A stretch of 64,000 nucleotides of DNA, taken from the NCBI RefSeq assembly GCF_004296335.1, contig NZ_SGIU01000001.1, positions 186,001 through 250,000 on the forward strand, written 5' to 3'. This document shows, one piece after another, positions 51,796-60,093 of the stretch. Both the position numbers and the translations under genes were made by a program. The notes below the pieces were generated by a model. That model saw only the letters and a program-made list of their open reading frames with translations, was not told the DNA's origin and made no database searches. Within the stretch, counting starts at the first letter, position 1. Each line of letters begins with the position of its first letter. Source of the DNA: Flagellimonas allohymeniacidonis. Lineage in GTDB: Bacteria; Bacteroidota; Bacteroidia; Flavobacteriales; Flavobacteriaceae.

Positions 51796-53073
51796 ATGAA
51801 GCTAAAAGGCTTACGTTGGTGGGTAATCGCATTGATCTGCATTGCAACCGTTATCAACTACATAGATAGAACAGCATTCGGGGTAATGTGGCCAGAAATG
51901 GGAAAGGACCTGGGTATGGATGAAGCAGATTATGCGGTAATGCTCAATGTTTTTATGGTAACCTATGCACTGGGCAAATTCGTGTCCGGTAAACTTTATG
52001 ACCAGATTGGAACTAGGCTTGGCTTTGTGTTTTCCATAGCCGTCTGGTCCGCAGCAGCAATATTGCATGCATTTGCTCGAGGCCTAATCTCCCTTTCGGT
52101 AATTCGTGCCATGTTAGGTTTGGGCGAAGCGGGCAATTGGCCTGGGGCAGTAAAAAGTAATGGCGAATGGCACCCGGTTAAAGAAAGAGCCATTGCCCAA
52201 GGAATATTCAATGCCGGGGCATCCTTGGGCAGTGTAATAGCACCCGCTCTGATAGCAGTGCTTTACGCTCAGTTTGGTTGGCGAACCACGTTCATAATCT
52301 TGGGACTGATAGGTTTTGTTTGGATCGTACCATGGCTTATCGTCAACAAAGCAAAACCAGAAACACACCCTTGGATTACCGAAAAGGAGCGAAACATGAT
52401 ACTATCCGATCGTATCGCGCCGGCCGAGGAAACCAAAAAAGAAAAAGGGTTGCCACTAATAAAGATTCTTGGATATAAAGAGTCATGGGGTGTTTTGGTA
52501 TCCAGATTTTTTATCGAGCCAATTTGGTGGTTATTTGTGGGCTGGATGCCCTTGTACCTCAATTCAAAATTTGGCTTTAGTATTGAAGAAATTGGTTCAA
52601 CCATATGGATATCCTATTTGGGTGGAATGGCGGGAAGCATATTGGGAGGATGGTTTTGCGGTAAGTTGATGGAGAAACACTCGGTTGACTACTCCAGAAA
52701 GATTTCTATTCTTATTGGGGGTATTTTCATTTTCTTGGGATTGATGGGCATCATCTTCTTTGTGAAGGGAAATAATCCAATGACATTTATATACATCGTG
52801 GCTGTTGTCCTGTTTGGTTTCCAATTCTCAATCGGGAATATTCAGACGCTTTCCAGCGATTTGCTAAAAGGGCCTTCCGTAGGGACTTTGGCCGGGCTTG
52901 CAGGTACCGTTGCCGCTGTTTCGGTAATCATCATGAACTGGCTCATACCAAAAATCACCACAGTTTCATATACACCTGCATTCATAATAATTGCTGTATT
53001 GGCCCCATTGGCGGTACTATCAATTTATGTCTTGATACGAAAAATAAAACCAGTCGAACTCGATTCGATGTAA
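51796..53073 (+). CDS. MFS transporter, ACS/hexuronate type
   Basis: 425-aa inner-membrane permease with 12 hydrophobic segments. The anion:cation symporter branch is shown by IATVINYIDRTAFGVMWPEM, GKFVSGKLYDQIGTRLGF, LGLGEAGNWPGAVK and KERAIAQGIFNAGASLGSVIAP. Such proteins (ExuT-like) import hexuronates; here it should bring unsaturated monouronates or DEH into the cell. First gene of a six-gene catabolic operon. Confidence 0.9.
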   Translation: MKLKGLRWWVIALICIATVINYIDRTAFGVMWPEMGKDLGMDEADYAVMLNVFMVTYALGKFVSGKLYDQIGTRLGFVFSIAVWSAAAILHAFARGLISLSVIRAMLGLGEAGNWPGAVKSNGEWHPVKERAIAQGIFNAGASLGSVIAPALIAVLYAQFGWRTTFIILGLIGFVWIVPWLIVNKAKPETHPWITEKERNMILSDRIAPAEETKKEKGLPLIKILGYKESWGVLVSRFFIEPIWWLFVGWMPLYLNSKFGFSIEEIGSTIWISYLGGMAGSILGGWFCGKLMEKHSVDYSRKISILIGGIFIFLGLMGIIFFVKGNNPMTFIYIVAVVLFGFQFSIGNIQTLSSDLLKGPSVGTLAGLAGTVAAVSVIIMNWLIPKITTVSYTPAFIIIAVLAPLAVLSIYVLIRKIKPVELDSM

Positions 53074-53097
53074 TAAAACCATATTAAAAAATTACAA

Positions 53098-53859
53098 ATG
53101 AGCACAGAAAAAAAAGTAACTGTAATAACAGGAGCAACCGGTGGCATAGGATTTCAAGTTGCCAAAAGACTTGGAAAAGAAGGATATACGGTAGTCTTGA
53201 ATGGAATAGAAGATGAAGCTGGGACCCAAAGGGTAAAGGAACTTACATCGGAAGGTATTACGGCAGAATATTTCGGATTCGATGTGACCGACGAGGAAGC
53301 TGTGAATTCCAATATCAATAAAATTGGAGAAAAATACGGTAAGATAGACGCGCTCATCAACAATGCAGGAGGGCTCGGCGGAAGATCTCGCTTTGAAGAA
53401 ATGACGACCGAGTTTTACAGAGGGGTAATGGCGTTGAATCTCGATTCAACCTTCTTTGTATCAAGGGCGTCCATTCCTTTTCTCAAAAAAGGGGAAAGCG
53501 CTTCGATCATAAATTACACATCCATTGCAGGATGGAATGCTGGAGGACCTGGTGCTGGTATTTACGGTACTTCAAAGGCGGCTGTGCATGCCATAACAAG
53601 AGCTCTGGCAAAAGACCTTGCTGAATACGGTATTAGGGTAAATGCCGTATCACCAGGAACAATTGACACACCATTCCATACTCAGATTAAATCCACCAAA
53701 CCAGAGGTATTTGCTTCATGGAAGAACAATATCTTATTGGGCCGATTGGGCCAACCGGAAGAAGTTGCTTCGGTTATTTCATTTTTGGTTAGTGATGATG
53801 CTTCATTTCTAACCGCTGAAACTATACAAGTTGGTGGCGGACAAGGACTTGGAATTTAA
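53098..53859 (+). CDS. SDR oxidoreductase, probable DEH reductase (first of two)
   Basis: 253-aa SDR with TGATGGIGFQ, NNAGG, NYTSIAGWNAGGPG and the active site YGTSK, C-terminal GGGQGLGI. It is followed 14 bp later by a second SDR. In alginate catabolism an SDR reduces DEH to KDG with NAD(P)H; one of the two here must do so. The other may act on an isomer. Which one cannot be decided from sequence. Confidence 0.8.
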   Translation: MSTEKKVTVITGATGGIGFQVAKRLGKEGYTVVLNGIEDEAGTQRVKELTSEGITAEYFGFDVTDEEAVNSNINKIGEKYGKIDALINNAGGLGGRSRFEEMTTEFYRGVMALNLDSTFFVSRASIPFLKKGESASIINYTSIAGWNAGGPGAGIYGTSKAAVHAITRALAKDLAEYGIRVNAVSPGTIDTPFHTQIKSTKPEVFASWKNNILLGRLGQPEEVASVISFLVSDDASFLTAETIQVGGGQGLGI

Positions 53860-53873
53860 CACTGATCAATCAA

Positions 53874-54629
53874 ATGGGTAGATTAAAAGGAAAAATAGCT
53901 GTTGTAACCGGAGGCTCCAGGGATATTGGCCGTGCCATTTCCATAAAGCTAGCCAGTGAAGGGTGTAAAGTGGTGGTCAACTACCTTAATTCCGAATCGG
54001 GAGCTAAGGAAACTGTTGAGGAAATAAAGTCTATGGGGCAAGAAGCTATTGCAGTTAAAGCAGATGTTTCCGATCTTAACGATATTGGTGCCTTAAAGGA
54101 AAAGGTTGCAACCGCCTTTGGAAACAAAATTGATATTCTCGTCAACAATGCTGGAGGTCTCTTTGCGAGGAAAACATTACAAGAGTTTGATGAGGCCTTT
54201 TATGATTTGGTCTTGAATGTTAACTTTAAATCCACGGTTTTTGTCTCCCAAGCTTTTGAACCATTAATGGGCAAAGGTTCCGCAATAATCAATATTTCTT
54301 CCCAAGCAGCAAGAGATGGTGGGGGAGGCGGTTCTGCATTGTACAGTTCATCCAAAGGTGCAGTGACCACTTTCACAAGAGCAATGGCCAAAGAACTTGG
54401 GCCAAAAGGAATTCGGGTAAATGCCGTTTGTCCGGGTTTGATCGGAACAAAATTCCATGATGATTTTACCAAGGATGAGGTTAGGCAAAAAGTAGCAGCT
54501 GGCACGCCCTTGAGAAGGGAAGGTGCCGCGGCTGAAGTAGCAGATTTGGTGGCCTATTTGGCCTCCGACGAAGCATCTTTTATTACAGGGAACAATATTG
54601 ATATCAATGGTGGTCTGGCCTTTAGTTAA
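53874..54629 (+). CDS. SDR oxidoreductase, probable DEH reductase (second of two)
   Basis: 251-aa SDR: TGGSRDIGRAISIKL, NYLNSE after strand 2, NNAGGLFARKT, NISSQAARDGGGGGSALYSSSK active site, and the GNNIDINGG end typical of classical SDRs. The N-terminal basic residue after TGGS and the N-Y-x-x-S pattern suggest NADPH or mixed specificity. Located 22 bp before the KDG kinase gene, as expected for the enzyme feeding it. Confidence 0.82.
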   Translation: MGRLKGKIAVVTGGSRDIGRAISIKLASEGCKVVVNYLNSESGAKETVEEIKSMGQEAIAVKADVSDLNDIGALKEKVATAFGNKIDILVNNAGGLFARKTLQEFDEAFYDLVLNVNFKSTVFVSQAFEPLMGKGSAIINISSQAARDGGGGGSALYSSSKGAVTTFTRAMAKELGPKGIRVNAVCPGLIGTKFHDDFTKDEVRQKVAAGTPLRREGAAAEVADLVAYLASDEASFITGNNIDINGGLAFS

Positions 54630-54651
54630 AAACAAATAAGAAAATAATATC

Positions 54652-55698
54652 ATGAAAAAAGTAGTGACCTTTGGGGAAATTATGCTTCGTCTGGCCCCTC
54701 CAGGATTTTTAAGGTTTTCACAGGCTAATACTTTTGATGTAATTTACGGAGGTGGCGAGTCCAATGTTGCGGTGTCATTGGCCAATTATGGCGTACCGGT
54801 CGATTTTGTGACCAGACTTCCCAACAACGACCTGGGTCAATGTGCACTGATGGAAATGCGAAAGCGCGGTGTAGGAACCGATAAGATGATTTTTGGGGGA
54901 GACCGCTTGGGAATCTATTTCTTGGAAACGGGGGCCGTAAGCCGTGGAAGCAAGGTTGTCTATGATCGTGCGCATTCCGCCATGGCCGAAATTGAAAAAG
55001 GAATGGTCGACTGGAAGTCGGTTTTTAAGGGAGTTGAATGGTTCCACTGGACCGGTATTACCCCGGCAATTTCCCAAGGCGCAGCGGATGCTTGTTTGGA
55101 AGCTGTAAGGACGGCCAGTGATATGGATGTGACCGTCTCAACGGACCTGAACTACAGGGCTAAACTTTGGAAATATTGCGATGATGCCAAGAGAGAGGAA
55201 ATCATGTCCGAACTGACATCTTATTGCGATATTGTATTGGGAAATGAGGAGGATGCTGAAAAGCATTTTGGCATCAGACCGGAAGGCTTGGACATTACTA
55301 CCCAAGGGGAACATGTTAAAGCAGAGGCGTTCCTTTCCGTTTGCCAACAAATGATGAAACGGTTCCCAAGGGCGAAAAAAGTGATAACCACCCTAAGAGG
55401 TTCATTGTCGGCATCCCATAACACTTGGGCTGGAGTACTTTATGATGGCGAGACGATGTATAAATCCCCGGAGTATCAAATCACCCATATCGTTGATCGT
55501 GTTGGTGGAGGTGATTCATTCATGGGAGGATTGATATATGGATTGCTCAAGTACCCGGAAGATGACCAGAATGCACTGAACTTTGCTGTGGCCGCCTCAT
55601 GTCTCAAGCATACCATAAAAGGTGATGCCAATTTGGTGACCGTGGCCGAAGTTGAAAAATTGATGGGTGGAGATGCATCCGGTAGGGTAGCTAGATAG
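54652..55698 (+). CDS. kdgK: 2-keto-3-deoxygluconate kinase
   Basis: 348-aa PfkB kinase. KDG kinase pattern: FGEIMLRLAPPGFLRFSQA, VIYGGGESNVAVSLANYG, GIYFLETGAVSRGSKVVYDR, STDLNYRAKLWKYC and the catalytic DRVGGGDSFMGG. It phosphorylates KDG to KDPG. Stop and next start are 7 bp apart, so it is coupled to the aldolase. A divergent paralogue is at 38044-39057. Confidence 0.92.
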   Translation: MKKVVTFGEIMLRLAPPGFLRFSQANTFDVIYGGGESNVAVSLANYGVPVDFVTRLPNNDLGQCALMEMRKRGVGTDKMIFGGDRLGIYFLETGAVSRGSKVVYDRAHSAMAEIEKGMVDWKSVFKGVEWFHWTGITPAISQGAADACLEAVRTASDMDVTVSTDLNYRAKLWKYCDDAKREEIMSELTSYCDIVLGNEEDAEKHFGIRPEGLDITTQGEHVKAEAFLSVCQQMMKRFPRAKKVITTLRGSLSASHNTWAGVLYDGETMYKSPEYQITHIVDRVGGGDSFMGGLIYGLLKYPEDDQNALNFAVAASCLKHTIKGDANLVTVAEVEKLMGGDASGRVAR

Positions 55699-55705
55699 TT
55701 TTATT

Positions 55706-56374
55706 ATGGCACAATATTCAAGAATTGAAGTAGTAAATACCATGAGTGGTACCGGCATGGTGCCCCTTTTTTACCATCCTGATGTTGAATTGGGGAAAAA
55801 AGTAATCAAAGCTTGCTATGATGGTGGAGCAAGGTTGATGGAGTTCACGGCAAGAGGTGATTTTGCTTTTGAGGTTTTTTCCGAATTGAACAAATATTCA
55901 GTGGACAAACTACCGGGAATGATGATGGGCGTTGGTTCTATAACGGATGCCGCGGCCGCTTCAATGTTCATGCAGATGGGAGCTAATTTCATTGTAACAC
56001 CTTCATTTCGCGAAGACATTGCTATTGTATGCAATAGACGAAAAGTACTCTGGTCCCCAGGCTGTGGTTCATTGACTGAAATCAATAAAGCTGAAGAAAT
56101 GGGCTGTGAGATAGTCAAACTTTTTCCAGGCTCAACCTATGGGCCAAGTTTTGTAAAGGCAATAAAAGGTCCACAACCCTGGACCAACATCATGCCAACA
56201 GGAGGGGTAAGCACTGAAGAAGATAACCTTAGGGCTTGGTTTGAAGCTGGGGTAACCTGCGTGGGCATGGGGTCAAAGTTGATAAGTAAGGAAATTTTGG
56301 ACAATGAAGACTTTGAAGCCCTGGAAAATTTGGTTAGAAAAACATTGGGTACCATTATCAAGATAAGAAATTGA
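55706..56374 (+). CDS. eda: KDPG aldolase
   Basis: 222-aa class I aldolase that splits KDPG to pyruvate and glyceraldehyde 3-phosphate, closing the alginate route. The family's catalytic Glu (LMEFTARGDFAFE) and Schiff-base Lys (EIVKLFPGSTYGP) are visible, with MPTGGVSTEEDNLRAWFEAG for phosphate binding. Length is usual. Four bp separate it from the following GTG-start gene. Confidence 0.92.
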   Translation: MAQYSRIEVVNTMSGTGMVPLFYHPDVELGKKVIKACYDGGARLMEFTARGDFAFEVFSELNKYSVDKLPGMMMGVGSITDAAAASMFMQMGANFIVTPSFREDIAIVCNRRKVLWSPGCGSLTEINKAEEMGCEIVKLFPGSTYGPSFVKAIKGPQPWTNIMPTGGVSTEEDNLRAWFEAGVTCVGMGSKLISKEILDNEDFEALENLVRKTLGTIIKIRN

Positions 56375-56378
56375 ATAA

Positions 56379-57656
56379 GTGAACAATCAACCACCGGACA
56401 AGAATTCATTGGTGAAAAAACTACTTGCCATTGTATTGGCATTTGGTCCTGGCATTTTTGCTATTGGGTATACGATTGGTACGGGAAGTGTCACCTCAAT
56501 GATTGTTGCTGGGAGCACCTATGGAATGCAATTGTTATGGGTTTTACTGTTAAGTTGCCTCTTTTCAGGGATTCTCATATATGTTTATGGTAATTACACC
56601 CTGATAACGGGAGAAACTGCCTTATTTGCCTTTAAAAAACATCTCAAATGGGGAAAGGCCATGGCCATCCTTATCATTATTGGAATCGCTTTCGGTCAAT
56701 GGAATTCCTTGATGGGCATCATGGGCATTTCTTCGAATATTATATATGAAATATTTGCAATTTATTTTCCACAGATTTCCCAAAACAAATATGAATTTGT
56801 AATAGGTATTGCTGCAGTGGTAACCGCTATATTTTATGCCCTGCTTTTGGTTGGTAAATACACCTTCTTCGAAAAAATCCTTGTCATTTTTGTCACCATC
56901 ATGGGACTTTCTTTCTTAATATCCCTGTTTATGGTATATCCTATGCCTTTGGATGTAATAAAAGGACTAGTTCCTAGTGTTCCAGAGGTGCAAGGCGGTA
57001 AAATGTTGGTTGCTGCATTTGTTGGAACAACCATGGCTGCTGCGACCTTTTTATCCCGTCCACTTTTTGTAAAAGGCAAAGGCTGGACCATCAAAAATCT
57101 GAAACAACAAAAAAAAGATGCCATCACAGCGGCAATTTTGGTTTTTGTAATAAGTGCAACCATTATGGCCGTAGCTACAGGGGCCCTTTTTTACGATGGT
57201 AAACCGGTGACACAAGTCTTGGATATGGTAAATACTTTGGAACCAGTTGCTGGTAAATTTGCCCTGACCCTTTTCTTTTTTGGGACACTTAGTGCAGGCC
57301 TTTCTTCAATTTTTCCGATTTTGTTGATAGTACCTATTTTGATCGCTGACTATCAATCTGGGGAGTTGGACACCAGCTCAAGACAGTTTAAAATCATTAC
57401 GGCATTTGCCTGTCTTTTCGCTATGATAGTACCAATCTTTGGCTCAAATCCTGTTGAGATGCAGATTTTATCACAGATTTTCAACGTATTTGTATTGCCT
57501 TTGGTCATCTTTGGAATCATCTTCTTGATAAACAACAGACAATTAATGCAGGGATACAAAACAGGTAGGTCGATTAACATAGGTCTAATAGCCGCTCTGT
57601 TCTTTTCCTTGATTATATCCTACAATGGGATACTTGCTCTAATCAACTATTTCTAG
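56379..57656 (+). CDS. Nramp-fold membrane transporter without the metal motif
   Basis: 425-aa protein with 11 hydrophobic helices. The start resembles Nramp transporters (LAFGPGIFAIGYTIGTGSVTSM), but the helix-1 metal-binding DPGN is replaced by IGTGS. The helix-6 MPH motif is replaced by AAATFLSRP. A classic Mn/Fe transporter is therefore doubtful. GTG at 56379 is used; no ATG precedes the first helix. As the last gene of the uronate catabolic operon it may carry an organic substrate or another ion. Function open. Confidence 0.7.
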   Translation: MNNQPPDKNSLVKKLLAIVLAFGPGIFAIGYTIGTGSVTSMIVAGSTYGMQLLWVLLLSCLFSGILIYVYGNYTLITGETALFAFKKHLKWGKAMAILIIIGIAFGQWNSLMGIMGISSNIIYEIFAIYFPQISQNKYEFVIGIAAVVTAIFYALLLVGKYTFFEKILVIFVTIMGLSFLISLFMVYPMPLDVIKGLVPSVPEVQGGKMLVAAFVGTTMAAATFLSRPLFVKGKGWTIKNLKQQKKDAITAAILVFVISATIMAVATGALFYDGKPVTQVLDMVNTLEPVAGKFALTLFFFGTLSAGLSSIFPILLIVPILIADYQSGELDTSSRQFKIITAFACLFAMIVPIFGSNPVEMQILSQIFNVFVLPLVIFGIIFLINNRQLMQGYKTGRSINIGLIAALFFSLIISYNGILALINYF

Positions 57657-57758
57657 AAAATAAATAGTCTAGCTTGTATTTCATTGCTCATTGAATATGA
57701 TTCTAAAAAGCGTATTTATTCAGTACCGGGTTTGGCCAGTGGTATTAAATCCAAATCG

Positions 57759-58511
57759 CTATTGCGATTTTTGTGATTCCTTCTTTTTTGATTCGATAAA
57801 ACTGTATATCCTCGCACTCAAACCCTCTAGTTGGTCGACAATGTAAGCAGGTTCCAAAAGCTGGCACTCATGAACCGATTTGCGGGTGACTTTATTCGTC
57901 ACAGCAAAAACAGTCATATTGGCATTTTGAGCGGCTTTTATTCCATTTACGGAATCTTCAATTACCAAACATTCATCGGATTGTAAACCCAATCTTTTTT
58001 TGGCCAAATCGTAAATCTCTGGGTCCGGCTTCCCATTTTTTACATCATCCCTCGTGAGAACCAAATTGAACTTTTCGTGAATCCCCATAATTGAGGTAAT
58101 TCGTTTAGCCTCGGGCAAATGGGACATGGTTGCTAGTACCACTGAAAGTTCGTCGGAATATACTTTATGGAAAAGACCAAGTGTGAAAGTGCAAAAATGT
58201 TGTGAGAGAAGATCCGTATCTTCTAAGATTGACCTATATTCCTCCAACCGTTTTTCAATTAACTGTTCACCTATTAATTCTAGATCATTGGTTTTCAGAT
58301 GGCTTCCCAATTCCTCAGAAAAGTGATTGGCAAGGCCCCGAACCACTTCGCTTCGCGAAAGACCCACAAATTGACCGAAAATATCCAAAACGTTACTTTC
58401 ACTTATTTGGCCTTTGGTTAGGTAGTGTATGGCCTTGGCGTAAGAAGTTGCTTTTAATACCTCAGTCTGGATCAGTGTACCGTCAAGGTCAAAAATTACA
58501 GCCTTTATCAT
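57759..58511 (-). CDS. HAD-superfamily phosphatase, beta-phosphoglucomutase-like
   Basis: 250-aa HAD hydrolase. Motif I FDLDGTLIQTE (D8, D10), motif II VVLATMSHLPEAKR, motif III KNGKPDPEIYDLAKKRLG and motif IV VIEDSVNGIKAAQNANM are complete. The helical cap between residues 15 and 90 fits subclass I. Converges on the PUL2 catabolic operon. Could dephosphorylate a sugar phosphate; not clearly part of the regulon because no GntR site was seen. Confidence 0.88.
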   Translation of the reverse strand: MIKAVIFDLDGTLIQTEVLKATSYAKAIHYLTKGQISESNVLDIFGQFVGLSRSEVVRGLANHFSEELGSHLKTNDLELIGEQLIEKRLEEYRSILEDTDLLSQHFCTFTLGLFHKVYSDELSVVLATMSHLPEAKRITSIMGIHEKFNLVLTRDDVKNGKPDPEIYDLAKKRLGLQSDECLVIEDSVNGIKAAQNANMTVFAVTNKVTRKSVHECQLLEPAYIVDQLEGLSARIYSFIESKKKESQKSQ

Positions 58512-58686
58512 TGTGTTTTGTCAATGGTTAAAGGTAAACTTTTTGATAAGAGCTACGCAGAAAAATAACCTGTCAGAGACAATAGAAGATAAAACTTTCT
58601 AGCAAAGCCTTTTGGTCCAATTTCAAAGTTTGGAAATTCGAAAAAATGGTTGTCCATTAACGGACATTAAACCCTAATGGCACGGA

Positions 58687-59118
58687 TCATACCTTTTTAT
58701 CGGGTTTATGTTTCCTCAAAATGCTACCGGCGTAGTTGAAGATTTCAGTCTTTAGGTTTTGAAAATCCCCAAGACACTCTTTCACTTCGGATTTGATCTC
58801 ATCATGTTTTCCAAAGTAGACTTGGTCGCAGAACCTATCATCACGTTCGAGCATACCCCCAAGTTGGCTCTCGTGCTCGGAAAGGGTGTTAACAACCTCG
58901 TCCTTACGTTGGCAAACTTCCTTTATTCTTGATTTATAATCCATAAGTCGTTCAAACAAGTTGGGGGTGTTGGGTTCAAAAACATAGGAATTCAACAATC
59001 TCTCAATAAAGAGAAGTTCATCCTCCATATGCAAAAATTGAGATTTCCATGTAGTGGATTCCCAGTGAAGTTCCTCTGCTTCGTTTATGCGATTTGATTT
59101 TGTTACTGAATTTTTCAT
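58687..59118 (-). CDS. Helical protein of unknown function
   Basis: 143-aa, strongly charged and predicted coiled-coil (WKSQFLHMEDELLFIERLLNSY, YKSRIKEVCQRKDEVVNTLSEHES). No signal peptide and no domain recognised. Similar small helical proteins occur near stress genes in Flavobacteriaceae. It is divergent from the Hsp20 gene across 223 bp. Confidence 0.65.
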   Translation of the reverse strand: MKNSVTKSNRINEAEELHWESTTWKSQFLHMEDELLFIERLLNSYVFEPNTPNLFERLMDYKSRIKEVCQRKDEVVNTLSEHESQLGGMLERDDRFCDQVYFGKHDEIKSEVKECLGDFQNLKTEIFNYAGSILRKHKPDKKV

Positions 59119-59341
59119 GAGCCAAACTTTAACCCATAAAATAGGAATGCGTTGACTAAACTAAAATGACTCAGGTCAGTGCTGCCCAACGCTAATTAGA
59201 GAGAGTTTTTTGTTGATTCATTAAGGAAAAAAGCGAATCTCTTTGGTAGGATGCTATGCAGTTGACCGGGATCATTTTACAGTGGAACAGTGCGGTCTAA
59301 TTTAGCGCCAACTGATTTGTAGAACCCAAAAGATAAGTATC

Positions 59342-59806
59342 ATGTCATTAACAAAATTTAAAAGAAGACCATTCGGAAATCTGATGAGATCGAATTTCTT
59401 TGATCTTGACGATTTCTTTGAAGATCGCATATGGAACAGTAGCATTTTAAAAGATCGCTTTTGGAATGGTAAGACCATGACCCCTGCCATGAACATTAAG
59501 GAAACCGAAGAAGATTTTGAAATAGAATTGGCAGCTCCAGGATTCGCGAAAAAAGATTTTGAGGTCACCATCGATAATGGATGCCTAAATATCTCAGCTG
59601 AGAAATCGATAACTGAGGAAGAAAAAGAGAAGAACTACACGCGAAGAGAGTTTAGCTATAACTCCTTTGAACGCTCACTTCAATTACCTGAAAGTGTGAA
59701 GGAAGAAGCTGTTAAGGCCAAATATAACGATGGTATCTTGAGCTTTAAATTGGTAAAAAAGGAAGAAGCGAAAAAACAAAAACCTAAGGTTATTGAGGTT
59801 TCATAA
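59342..59806 (+). CDS. Hsp20/alpha-crystallin small heat-shock protein
   Basis: 154-aa ATP-independent chaperone. The alpha-crystallin domain runs from about residue 45 to 145: MNIKETEEDFEIELAAPGFAKKDFEVTI (described in part), NISAEKSI, NSFERSLQLPESVKEEAVKAKYNDGILSF, and the C-terminal anchor motif reduced to PKVIEVS. Typical length for the Bacteroidota form. Upstream region has no recognisable heat-shock operator. Confidence 0.93.
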   Translation: MSLTKFKRRPFGNLMRSNFFDLDDFFEDRIWNSSILKDRFWNGKTMTPAMNIKETEEDFEIELAAPGFAKKDFEVTIDNGCLNISAEKSITEEEKEKNYTRREFSYNSFERSLQLPESVKEEAVKAKYNDGILSFKLVKKEEAKKQKPKVIEVS

Positions 59807-60093
59807 AATAGTGTCTTTTTGTAAAATCCCTGTCCTCAGAATTCTGTAGTAGACCGCAAGAATTTTGTTGATGGGGATTCTCTTTATGACAATGGTCATA
59901 CTTAAATGCAATGCAACCTATTACATTTGAAAGAATACCAACCCCCGCTAGACCATCCGGGTTTTGCATGCGAACTTTGCATTTCTTTTAAGAGTTCGGA
60001 GCAAGGCCGTAAAGCACCATATTGAAACACCCCTAAGGTTACCGTTCATCGGTCGGTTTTTTTTTACAAGGACAACACGGTAAATGCTTGCTT
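59807..60093. other. Spacer before the LOV kinase gene
   Basis: 287 bp without a gene. A run of nine or more T (about 60058-60066) follows a weak ACCG/CGGT hairpin at about 60037, possibly a terminator for Hsp20. Not strong enough to call separately. Confidence 0.35.
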
